In this document: in pieces, positions 17,101-25,300 of the stretch | Position numbering within the stretch: the stretch's first letter is position 1 | How the letters are laid out: every line of letters starts with the position of its first letter | Assembly (NCBI GenBank): GCA_001828855.1 | Contig: MHZT01000053.1 | Coordinates: 1-64,000, forward strand | Direction of reading: 5' to 3' | Length of the DNA: 64,000 nt | Origin: Rhodobacterales bacterium RIFCSPHIGHO2_02_FULL_62_130 | GTDB taxonomy: Bacteria > Pseudomonadota > Alphaproteobacteria > Rhodobacterales > Rhodobacteraceae | Notes under the pieces: generated by a model | Databases searched by the model: none | Told to the model about the DNA's origin: nothing | What the model saw: only the letters and a program-made list of their open reading frames with translations | Position numbers and translations under genes: made by a program

Positions 17101-17473
17101 CCTTGTCATCACCCGCCAACGCCCCGGCACTGCGGCAGGCGTGATCTTCCTGACGCTGGAGGACGAAAGCGGTACGGCCAATGTGATCGTCTGGAAACAG
17201 ATCTACGAGGCCTTCCGCAAAGCGGTCGTCACAAGCCGCTTGGTCCGCGTCACAGGCCGCATCCAACGCGACGGCCCCGTGACCCATGTCATCGCCGAGC
17301 GGGTCGAGGATGTCTCGCATCTTCTGGCCACCCTTGGCCGTCCCGTGATCATCGACGCTAATGATGGTCGCGCAGATGAAACCAAGCGCACCGTGGGTGG
17401 CAGCGTGCGGTCCTCGGCGCGCCATCCCCGCGAGCAGGCGAAAAAGTTGTTCCAGAGTAGGGATTTTCATTGA
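14102..17473 (+). CDS. dnaE2: Error-prone DNA polymerase DnaE2
   Basis: A 1123-residue C-family DNA polymerase of the DnaE2 type, the catalytic subunit of the inducible mutasome. Domain order: PHP domain at the start (YAELCVTSNFTFLKGASHPE), polymerase palm with PDIDVDFEHERR near residue 430 bearing catalytic aspartates, SQHVGGFVITKG, a fingers/thumb region, then an OB-fold near the C-terminus (GRIIITGLVITRQRPGTAAG). Length is normal for the family and no frameshift is seen. The start ATG overlaps the imuB stop. A long antisense frame at 16268-17593 is a GC-driven shadow. Confidence 0.95.
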   Translation: MTAPRLQPYAELCVTSNFTFLKGASHPEELVTRAAELGLAAIAITDRNSVAGVVRAFSALKELTRLRAEAQATAEAAQDGPTIRSKHVTDHSSRQTVPHFTGTTEAPSLPDQPLPKLIAGTRLVLTDSAVQWLALPTDLAAWSRLTRLLSIGKRRAPKGECHLTRADLTAWGAGMILIALPPDPLTQESAKSARADLRTLAQSFPGQCFLGAAPRYDGLDGDRFDELALMAQALNLPMVAVGDVLMHRSARRPLADVLTCLREGCTIDTIGTRRLANGEHRLKSGAEMARLFSRHPAALRRTLDIANACAFQLSDLRYQYPDEAQDGEPAQDRLERLTRKGLHWRYPAGPPPKIIHRVEKELTLIREVDYAPYFLTVHDIVQFARSKGILCQGRGSAANSVACYLLGITEVPPESITLIFERFISKERGEPPDIDVDFEHERREEVIQWIYERYGRHRAGLTAVVIHFRSRAAIREVGKVMGLSQDVIARLSGQIWGWSSSAPGEDRLRDAGLSLEDARVQLATKLIGEIIGFPRHLSQHVGGFVITKGRLDEMCPIENAAMDDRTIIEWDKDDIDALGLLKVDILALGMLTAIRKAFTLLADHRSQNLTLANIPPEDPKIYDMLCRADAIGVFQVESRAQLNFLPKMRPRKFYDLVCEVAIVRPGPIQGGMVHPFINRRMGREKVEDLGPAMMEVLGRTYGVPLFQEQAMQIAVVAAGFTPSEADSLRRSLATFKRMGTIGSFRDRFVSGMLSRGYGADFAARCFAQIEGFGSYGFPESHAASFARLVYVSAWLKCHHQAVFTCALLNSQPMGFYAPAQLVRDARDHGVEVRPISVNHSLWDCTLELRTDGKLALRLGFRQIKGLREEDAGWIAAARGNGYPDVESLWRRAGVHPDTLARLAEADAFAALGLTRRDALWAAKALKAPAPLPLFGPDGEGGIEPTVTLPQMTLGQEVIEDYLSLRLSLRAHPMELLRPRLPESLPHDRLPQAKGRIIITGLVITRQRPGTAAGVIFLTLEDESGTANVIVWKQIYEAFRKAVVTSRLVRVTGRIQRDGPVTHVIAERVEDVSHLLATLGRPVIIDANDGRADETKRTVGGSVRSSARHPREQAKKLFQSRDFH

Positions 17474-18181
17474 GCAAAACTGTTCCCTGTCCTCTTGGAT
17501 CATTTTCGCAACAAAGTTAGCCCACCTGCAAAGGCGTGGCTCGCCGTAAGGCATCGGCAGTGGTGTGGTGTGGACACTCGAAGGCAGCATCAAGACGCTG
17601 CAATGAGTGTGCGAGGGTCACAGTGCTTGGGCAACCTGTCTGACGAGGGCGAAAATCGAGCCCCTGCTGGCCAGCAAAGGCCTGATCTATGGCGTTTGTA
17701 ACAAAAACTGGGGCGCAGGAAAGGCTTTGTAACGGCATAAGTATTTGTTTTTATTATTACAAACACACTTGTAACACCGTGACAACTTTTTGGCCCCTAG
17801 GTATGTATTTACATGTGTGCGTGTGCGCGTGTGTGTGCGTACATGTATATATATATTTCTTTTCTCGTAATATCGTAACATATACATACATTATAATTAT
17901 AAATCATATGCTTACGGTCGCTACATGAAGTGTTACATCACGTAACACTGTCATAGCATTGATTTCATTGATATTCGCCAAACCTCACTTGCCACCGCTA
18001 GATCCAAGCATTAAAAACTCAGTCCCAAGCAAGGCATTTCCGCTCGAAACTATGATCTGACAGAGCCGCAGCATATCCTCCAGACTGCCCAGCAGACGCA
18101 ATCAGCGACCGGAGTGTCATCATTGAGAGTGGCCCGAGCTACTCGACGTCGCGGAACTTTGCTCCATGTCAGAGGGGGATC
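17474..18181. other. Gene-free, partly AT-rich spacer with GTAACA motifs
   Basis: No gene is supported in these 708 bases. The centre (about 17690-17960) is very AT-rich in a GC-rich genome. It holds GTAAC(A/G) at 17698, 17729, 17771, 17875 and 17942, and the reverse motif at 17931. Two of these form the inverted repeat AGTGTTAC-N5-GTAACACT at 17929-17949. The short frames here encode only low-complexity His/Thr/Arg or Tyr strings. It may be a regulatory or replication-type region, or foreign DNA. Confidence 0.5.
17811..17856. repeat. 46-bp alternating purine-pyrimidine tract
   Basis: Every base from 17811 to 17856 alternates purine and pyrimidine: mixed GT/GC steps, then a run of TA steps. 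Such tracts can adopt left-handed Z-DNA and are prone to slippage. The TA-rich end would unwind easily. It is unique in this window. Confidence 0.8.
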
Positions 18182-19516
18182 ATGTTGGAGCAGAGTTTGC
18201 CACAAGACAGGGATGACAAAGGGGCCGCCGTGCCGGCGGGCCGTGCGGCGCGGCTGTTTCGATTTGGCGGCATCGCCTCGGGGATTGCGGCCGGTGTAGC
18301 GGCAGAGGGGTTGCGCGCTGTGGTGCAGGGCAAGCGGCCGGACATGACCCAGCTTTTGCTGACGCCTGCGAACACGTTGCGCCTGACAGAAGGCTTATCC
18401 CACCTGCGCGGGGCGGCACTGAAACTTGGCCAGATGCTATCGATGGATGCCGGAGTCATACTGCCAGATGAACTGGCGGCGATCCTTGCCCGGATGCGGG
18501 ATGACGCCCGCCATATGCCCCCGAAACAGGTGCAATCCGTCCTGAATGCCGAATGGGGGCAGGGTTGGCACAGCCGCTTTGCGCGTTTTGATGTGCGCCC
18601 CTTCGCTGCGGCCTCTATCGGGCAGGTGCACCGCGCTATCCTGCCTGACGGTCGCGATCTGGCGATCAAGGTGCAGTATCCCGGTGTGCGCGCCAGTATC
18701 GACAGCGATGCAGAGAATATGGCCATGCTGCTGCGTTTGCCCGGGGTTTTGCCGCGCAAGATGGATGTCGCACCGCTCCTGGCCGAAGCAAAGCGCCAGT
18801 TACATGCCGAGGCCGACTATCTGGCCGAGGCGCGGCATCTGACCCGTTTCAGTGCGCTTCTGGCAGACTCGGATCGGTTCGTCGTGCCTACTCTGCATCC
18901 GGAACTTTCTACCGCCCAAGTGCTTGCCATGAGCTATGTCCAGAGCGTCCCGCTGGAAAGTCTGGTGAATGCCCCGCAAGAGGTGCGGGATCAGGCGGCC
19001 CGATTGCTGATCGATCTGGTGTTGCGTGAACTGTTTGTGTTCGGTGCCATGCAAACCGATCCCAATCTTGCCAACTATCGCTATCAGCCTGACAGCGGGC
19101 GCATCGTCTTGCTGGATTTCGGGGCGGTGCAGCTGGTAGACCCAAGCCTTGCAGCCGACTTTCGCGATCTGTTGCGCGTGGCGTTGGACGGCGGGGCTGA
19201 AGCGACTCGCACGGCCATGCTTCGGATCGGTTACTTCGCAGATGACACCACGCCGCAGCACAAAGACCTGATCCAGTCGATGTTCACGCTCGCCATGGCG
19301 CCTTTGCGACAGGACACGCCGTTTGATTTCGGCAGCAGCGGCCTGCTGGACCGGCTGCGCCGCATGGGTCTTGCGATAGGCTCTGAACGTGATCTGGCGC
19401 ATGTGCCGCCCGCTGCGACGCTGTTCCTGCATCGCAAGATTGGCGGCATGTATCTGATGGCGGCGAAACTGCGGGCAAGGATTGCCCTGCGCCCGATGGT
19501 CGAGGCTTACCGCTGA
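18182..19516 (+). CDS. ABC1/UbiB-family atypical kinase
   Basis: A 444-residue member of the ABC1 (ADCK/UbiB) family, atypical kinases or ATPases linked to ubiquinone and lipid metabolism. Seen: KLGQ (81-84, the family-defining KxGQ), the alanine-rich loop AAASIGQVH (142-150) in place of a P-loop, Lys163 in AIKVQYPG, the catalytic segment QTDPNLANY (291-299) with Asp293 and Asn298, and LLDFG (310-314) with metal-binding Asp312. GAGGGGG stands just before the ATG. No ubiquinone biosynthesis gene is adjacent. A decayed photolyase gene follows. Confidence 0.9.
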   Translation: MLEQSLPQDRDDKGAAVPAGRAARLFRFGGIASGIAAGVAAEGLRAVVQGKRPDMTQLLLTPANTLRLTEGLSHLRGAALKLGQMLSMDAGVILPDELAAILARMRDDARHMPPKQVQSVLNAEWGQGWHSRFARFDVRPFAAASIGQVHRAILPDGRDLAIKVQYPGVRASIDSDAENMAMLLRLPGVLPRKMDVAPLLAEAKRQLHAEADYLAEARHLTRFSALLADSDRFVVPTLHPELSTAQVLAMSYVQSVPLESLVNAPQEVRDQAARLLIDLVLRELFVFGAMQTDPNLANYRYQPDSGRIVLLDFGAVQLVDPSLAADFRDLLRVALDGGAEATRTAMLRIGYFADDTTPQHKDLIQSMFTLAMAPLRQDTPFDFGSSGLLDRLRRMGLAIGSERDLAHVPPAATLFLHRKIGGMYLMAAKLRARIALRPMVEAYR

Positions 19517-19599
19517 ACACCCCATGGCACGCGTTGAAATTGCGGCCTTTTGCGCCATCTCACCCTGCGGACAAGAATCTGGTTGCCATGCCAGAGATG

Positions 19600-20374
19600 A
19601 TTGCGGCCCGCACAGAGGGTGAAAAGCGGCTGACCGATTTTGTGCCCCACATGGGGCGGCGCTATGCAAATTGAACCAACACCGATCATGGGCCGGGCGG
19701 AAATACGGCGGTATCGGGGCTGTCGCCCTATATCCAGCCCAGGCTGGTGCTGGTCTCTTATGCAGTCGCGACGGCCCTCTCTGCACACGGCCCGGACGAG
19801 GCCGAGAAGTTCGTGCAAGAGGTCATCTGGCGGGGCTATTCCAAGGGCTGGCTGGAACGGCGCGCAGGTCTGGGCCAGCTACCGTGATGGGCTGGATGCC
19901 GATCTGGCCATGCTTGATACCGACCGCCGTTTGCACCACGCGGTGGCTCATGCCGAAGGCGGCAACACCGGTCTGGCCTGTTTTGGTGCTTGGGCCGAAG
20001 AGCTGACGGAAACCGGCTATCTGCACAATCACGCGCGGATGTGGTTTGCGTCGATCTGGATTTTCACGCTAGGGTTGCCGTGGCGGATTGGGGCGGATTT
20101 CTTTTACCGGCACCTGCTGGATGGCGATCCGGCCTCGAACACCCTTGGTTGGCGCTGGTTGGCGGGCCTTCACACCCGCCGCAAACCCTACAAGGCCGAA
20201 ACCTGGAACATCGCGACCTTCACCGCCCATCGCTTTGCACCGCGTGACAGCGAACTGGTGGTAACGGTCAGCCACCAGAATTTCGGAAGCTCCGCCGTGG
20301 CCAAAAGTCCTGCGACCGGCAGGACTGCTCAATCAGAAAACCCAAGGATAACGGCGTTCAACTGCGGCACCTGA
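19600..20374 (+). pseudogene. Deoxyribodipyrimidine photolyase relic
   Basis: The sequence encodes the C-terminal FAD-binding half of a photolyase/cryptochrome in pieces: GEKRLTDFVPHMGRRYAN, an in-frame TGA at 19672-19674, then GPGGNTAVSGLSPYIQPRLV and EVIWRGYSKGWLERR. A one-base shift near 19861 leads to ASYRDGLDADLAMLDTD, YLHNHARMWFASIWIF and HLLDGDPASNTLGWRW. The N-terminal antenna half is absent. One nonsense change, one frameshift and a 5' truncation make it a clear pseudogene. The family call rests on the HNHARMW and DPASNTL signatures. Confidence 0.8.
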
Positions 20375-20774
20375 TTGAGATATAGAACCCCATCTCAGGG
20401 ATATCTTGGCGCAGATATGGCGGTGGCACGTCAACGATCCGGGCCCGAAGCGAGGCCCCTTCGGCAAGTTTGACAAGAAGCGTATCGGCAACTTCTGGCG
20501 GCAATTCACCGATGGCACGCAGTTTTCGACCCAGAAATCGCGCGGCAAAGCCGGCTCGCATCGGGGCATAGACCGCTATTCCCGACCGATCTGTCGGGCG
20601 CAAATGCACTTGGGTATTCAACTCGATTTTCACTCTCCGCCAAGCACGCGGGACGCCAAGCACCGGCACCCGACGAAATAGAATGGCGACCGTTCCAGGA
20701 GGCTGTCGTTCGCTTGCCGCGCTCAGATCGACGACAGAGGATCGAACAGGATCAAGAAAGGCGGCATTCGCCAT
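20358..20774 (-). CDS. Protein of unknown function (138 aa)
   Basis: I do not recognise this 138-residue protein. The ATG at 20774 has AGGAG seven bases upstream, which supports translation. It is basic and rich in Arg, Val and Leu, with no signal peptide or membrane helix. The C-terminal half (VHLRPTDRSGIAVYAPMRAG ... LPPEVADTLLVKLAEGASL) looks like a compact beta-rich domain. It converges on the photolyase relic, overlapping its last 17 bases. Neighbours are all relics, so it may be part of a remnant element. Confidence 0.5.
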   Translation of the reverse strand: MANAAFLDPVRSSVVDLSAASERQPPGTVAILFRRVPVLGVPRAWRRVKIELNTQVHLRPTDRSGIAVYAPMRAGFAARFLGRKLRAIGELPPEVADTLLVKLAEGASLRARIVDVPPPYLRQDIPEMGFYISIRCRS

Positions 20775-20866
20775 CTGGCGCTCCTATTGGTGCAGGTCAA
20801 ACCGGGCGGTGACCATGACAAGATAATTCCGGGTTTTGCAAGTTCAGCAGTCAGCCCTCTGCAAAT

Positions 20867-21004
20867 CCGCGCGAAGCTGTGCGAATGGTGGCAGGCCGTC
20901 TTGTCACCGAAGCCTCTGGCAACATGGCCCTACCCCGCATCGCCGAAGTGGCCGGAACTGGTTTGGATTATATCCTTGCCGGAGCGCTGACCCATTCAGC
21001 CTGA
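20867..21004 (+). pseudogene. C-terminal relic of nadC
   Basis: The last 45 codons of a nicotinate-nucleotide pyrophosphorylase (quinolinate phosphoribosyltransferase, NadC) are readable: [19 protein letters not shown], then [20 protein letters not shown] and a stop. This is the phosphate-binding C-terminal barrel segment of NadC (EASGG/N ... LTHSA). Upstream bases do not continue the gene. It must be a fragment left by a rearrangement. Confidence 0.75.
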
Positions 21005-21123
21005 ACCTTGGAGCTCGGCGTGGATTTCGGATGACCGGAATTCGAGGTCACCGCAGCCCTCGCGTCACGCAAGCCCTCGTTGAGTAGGCAGCCCCGGAGC
21101 ATTTTCCGAAATTGCCGCACAGA

Positions 21124-21205
21124 GTTTTTTGGTACCCTGTCGGGGAACCTTGATGATAGGCCATCCTTGGAAGGATGCGGAGGACCCTCCACAGCGGAAA
21201 GGAAG
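21124..21205 (+). other. Conserved leader-like element, copy B
   Basis: This is the second copy of the element at 11069-11152, with shared blocks GTTTTTTGGT, GGGGAACCTTGAT, GGCCATCC, GGAGGACCC and GGAAAGGA. It contains a CATCCTT-GG-AAGGATG hairpin (21162-21177). It ends in a good ribosome-binding sequence before an ATG at 21211 that opens only 19 codons before reaching a transposase relic. It could be the leader of a truncated gene or a relic oriT. Confidence 0.45.
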
Positions 21206-21256
21206 CACCGATGGCAAAAGGGCCGCCCGTTAAAGAGTTCACTTTGAACAATCCAT

Positions 21257-21450
21257 TCAGGCTGCTGTGACGGCCTGATGCTGGCGATCCGGGTTGCGGA
21301 CTGCGGCCCACATGACGGCGATGATCCAGGCAAGCCAAGCCCTGAGATGTGCGAGGATCTTTCGGATGTTATGTCCGCAGGCGCAGAGCCCGGCGAAGAG
21401 GGCGTCTCCGATGGTGACTTTCAACGGGCATCGTGACAGGCGGCCGTCAC
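21257..21450 (-). pseudogene. Transposase C-terminus (IS5/IS1182-like)
   Basis: The minus strand reads CPLKVTIGDALFAGLCACGH then NIRKILAHLRAWLAWIIAVM and ends in a stop at 21257. A C-terminal KxxxGD...GxNIRKIL...LRAWLA pattern is typical of IS5/IS1182-type DDE transposases. Nothing upstream of about 21450 belongs to it, because the frame gives way to a DUF2384 gene fragment. It is a truncated relic at a junction. Confidence 0.6.
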
Positions 21451-21455
21451 CCCTC

Positions 21456-21905
21456 TTACGTCAGCAACATCTCAAGCGGAACCTTGTTGCCAAGGCCGAT
21501 CGCTTTCCGCATCATCCAGGCATCAGCCGCAGCGTCGGATCCCATAACTTTCGTTGCAGCCGACAGAATTGCCAACAATTGTTGGGTCCGCTTGCTCTGT
21601 TCGAAGGTCAATTTTGTATCAGAATCCCGTTCGACGCTGGCCTTCAAAGCCCGTTCGCTGATCTCGACAACTTGCCGCATCAGGCCTCGGCCCCGCAAGC
21701 AGGGAAAGGCTGAAATCAGTCCAAGAAGGGATGCAGCCGTTCCCATCTGTATTTCCATCGGACCGTGGCCCCCGTTACCCAAGGCATTCTCATTCGATAT
21801 CACTCCGCCCAAAAGGCAACGAAGTGTGTCCGTAGGAGGGCAGCGCCGCACCAGCATCGTATTGGTCGAAACGGGCGGAGAGCTGACATCCGCTGCATCC
21901 TGCAC
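21456..21905 (-). pseudogene. DUF2384 (MbcA/ParS/Xre-type) antitoxin, truncated
   Basis: The 149-residue frame ends DAAADAWMMRKAIGLGNKVP-LEMLLT-stop. That is the toxin-binding domain of MbcA/ParS/Xre antitoxins (DUF2384), which pair with RES-domain NAD-degrading toxins. In family members about 15 residues follow this point. Here the frame stops at once and transposase sequence begins, so the 3' end was lost. The N-terminal part (before about residue 70) is of uncertain start. No RES toxin gene is visible next to it. Confidence 0.6.
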
Positions 21906-22061
21906 GCACGGTGGCTCTGCGCAGGAAGCCGGCGCCTTAACTTGGCGCTGCTCACCATGAAGGTTTTCCGAAGAACTTGCGAAGAAGGCTTCCCCAATAC
22001 GCTGGTCTATTCCAAAGCGACAGCGCGAACGAGAGCACCCTTGCTTTTGGAGTCACACTCG

Positions 22062-22154
22062 GTCTGGCGCCGCGTCGCAACCCGCTACGACAGGTGCCCC
22101 AAGGTCTTCTTGTCAGCTATAGCCCTAGCCGTAATCGTCACCTTCTGGCAATGA
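22062..22154 (+). pseudogene. IS5-family transposase C-terminal scrap
   Basis: Thirty residues, VWRRVATRYDRCPKVFLSAI then ALAVIVTFWQ and a stop, are the C-terminal signature of IS5-family transposases (KDWRRVATRYDR...FLSAIALA). It borders the left side of the SMEK island at 22330, so transposition may have helped to place that island. Confidence 0.72.
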
Positions 22155-22329
22155 TGAACAATGGAACTGGGGCCGAGCCCGACCGGAGAGCACATTTGGA
22201 AAGCTCTATGTCGTGTACGAAAACGGGTTTACCGCACAAGGCAAGGTGCTAACCTGCACCTAGACCTAAGCGCCTGAATGCAGGTCTCTTTTGGAGAGAT
22301 GGTAGGCCCTACGGAGCTAGGAAGAACCC

Positions 22330-25300
22330 TTGAAACACATCGAACTCGTCAACAGGTTTCGTACGGACCTCTCCCGACTGGTGGTCGAGGTAGAGGCTTC
22401 TGTCGCTATGAACCAGCTCGATATCAATAAAATATGCGAGGATGTTGTCTGCGGGCTATTTCGTGAAATCTACGGGTTCGAAGCCCTCCGCAATCTCAAC
22501 AGTGAAGAGAGAGAAAATTACCCTGGCATTGATCTCGCCGATGATGAAGCGAGGGTCGCGATACAGGTCACCTCCGACAGATCACTCGACAAGGTAAAAG
22601 AAACGCTGGGCAAGGTCATCAAACACGGCCTCACTGACAAATACGATAGAATAATCATCTATAACCTGACGAGAAAGCAGAGAAGCTATTCCAAGAGCGC
22701 AATCTCTGCGGTCTGCGGAGACAAGATCAGTTTCGACGCCTCATCAGACATCCTTGACTTCAAAGATATCTCTGAAAAAGCGGGAACGCTCACGCCGACG
22801 AAGTTACAGGCGGCCTCCGATCACTTATTTTCCTATATGCACGGGAGCGGGACGCGGACTTCCGGAAACCAGGGCGATATCGACAAACTCACCGTCAATA
22901 CTCCCGACCCCGCGCTGGCCGATGAGAAGATTCTATATCAGCTCCAACTCCTGCGAGTAAGTCGTCAGTTTGCAGAATTTGATCGCTTGGGAGAAGCTCG
23001 GAGGCTCGCTGAGAGTTGTACGTCCGGTCAACTCTCCAGCGGCAGTTCCTCCCTTCGCTCTCGTGCTCTCGCATGGTGCTCTCGAATACTATCAAATGAC
23101 GACTCTGCAGAAGCCGAGAGGGTTCTTAACGCAGCACGTGCGCTTTCACGTGAGCCGGAAATCGATATTGCCGAAGCCTTCCTGATCTCGAAACTGGACG
23201 GCCGAAACCCAGCGCTCTCAGCTCTCGCAAGTAAAAACACACCCCAGGCCGCATCGGCAGCACTATTTATAGTTAGCAACCGTGATGGAAAAGCACAGGC
23301 GCTTGAGTGGTTCCGCAAGACCGGCATAAGTCCAAGCGAACTTGATGCCGACGGCAAGAACCTCCTGCTCGATTTGCAACTTGAGCAGCGTGACTGGAGT
23401 GGCGCAGCGGTAACCGTAGGCTTCTGCAGCGACGCGGACTGCGAGGAGACGCCGATCCTCCGACTCAATCTGGCATTTGAAAGCCTTCTCAAGATCGTAC
23501 CGGAAGAGTATCGACCACTTGTGCATGCGCAAGTGCCCTTCGAGAGAGCGGCCTTCTTCCTTGCTTCTGGAGAAGAGGCGCTCCGGTTTCACAGGGATGC
23601 GCAAAGCAAGTTCAAGCTAGCGACTGAGCGCTTTCAACAGCTTGGTATGCCTAAAGCGGCTGAGTTATCCGAAGGATATGACCTGTGGCTTGCCTTGTCG
23701 CATCCGGATCTAAAGAACGATGCTCAAGATCGGCTGCGTGCCATGCTGCGCGACCCGGCTCGATCCCTCAGGCTTGTGCCACTCGCCCTAAACTTCGGTG
23801 TTGGGTTGGATCTGGATACGGTTGCCCGTGCGCTCGACAGGCAAGTAGCCCTCTTCGGTGGCCCAACGAGCGATACCGCGGTAGCAAGGTTGTCACTCGC
23901 GCTTACGCAGCCCTCGGAAGAAAAGGTAGCGGCCTATATTGAGCGCTACAGGGGTGAGCTTGAACCTTGCCTAGATGTGCGTGCTATCGCGTTTATCGAG
24001 ATTGAGATGCTGTCGCGGTCCGGTCAGGCCGATGCGGCGCAGCAGGCATTTGAGCGCCTCAAGGCGGCCGTGCAGCTTAGTCCGGATGAAGAGGCCAGGC
24101 TAAAAATCATACTTTCAGAAGCCAGTAACGATGCGCCGACTGCGGCCCGACGCGTCCAATATGAAAAGACTAAGTCTCTGACTGACCTCAAGAACCTGGT
24201 CGATACGCTCTATGACAAGGAAGAGTGGTCACATCTGACAGAGTATGCGGCGAAGCTCCACGAGGCGACGAAATCCGTTCTGTCTGCGGAGCAGCTTGTC
24301 GCCTCCTTGGTAAAGTCCGGTCAGGATCACAAGGCGACTGATTTCATTGAAGCAAACGAAAGCCTCCTCGAACAGTCTCCTAAGCTTAGAACACTGAAAT
24401 GCTGGGCGCTTTACCGATCTGGCCGACTGTTGGAGGCGAGAGAGGCTCTCGCGCTCATCTCAGTCGATAAGGACGCAAAGAACTATCATGTACTCCGCCG
24501 CAACATAGCTATGGCGAGCGGGGACTGGCAGGGGCTCGCGCAAATTGTCGGCGATGAAGCCATGCACATTGAGGAACGCTCCGCAGAAGAAATCATTCAA
24601 GCGGCCTATTTGGGCTTTCAGGTACGCTCCCCTGCTGCGGCCGGCTTGCTGTTTGCTGCCGCCCAAAAGGGGGCGGACAATCCACAAATCCTAGCGAGCG
24701 CTTACTTTCTTGCCACGAATGCAGGTATAGAAGACGACCCTGTGATAGCTGGCTGGTTGCACCGCGCCGCTGAACTCTCCGGCGAGGACGGACCGATCCA
24801 GAGTGCATCTCTACAGGATATTCTGGAGATGCAACCGGAGTGGAATGACCGGCAAGAGCGCACCTTGAGAATGCTCAGGAACGCTGAGGTGCCGATGTTC
24901 ATGGCGGCTCAGTCGCTCAATCGATCACTAATTGAAATGATCTTGGCGCCGCTTCTCGCCAATCTTCAAGAAGATGATCCCAGACGCCGTATTCCAGTCT
25001 ATGCTTTCAGTGGCAAACGCGTGCCGTCCAGCTTGCCCTTTCCCGATGTGATTGGCCTTGACGCCTCTGCGCTGCTGACATTGGGCGGCCTTGAATTACT
25101 TAACGTCCTTAAGTCAGCGCCGTTCAAAATCCGCATACCGCACTCAACCCTCCAATGGCTGTTTGGCGAGCGGCAGCGCGCTGCGTTCCACCAACCAAGC
25201 CGCTTCCAACGGGCACAGAAGCTGCAAGACATGATTGCTGCCGGAAGGGTGAAAATTCTCACCCCAGGTCCGATGACAGATAGCAGGCTGAGTGCAGAGG

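Noticed and set aside
16268-17593. 441-codon antisense frame over dnaE2
   Set aside because: It lies opposite a complete, motif-rich dnaE2, and its sequence is the low-complexity type produced by GC-rich codons read backwards.
17687-17928. Short frames in the AT-rich spacer
   Set aside because: They encode repetitive His/Thr/Arg or Tyr/Ile strings from the alternating tract and have no supported start.
21211-21270. 19-codon frame after element B as a small protein gene
   Set aside because: It runs into the transposase relic, so its end is accidental; at best it is the start of a lost gene.
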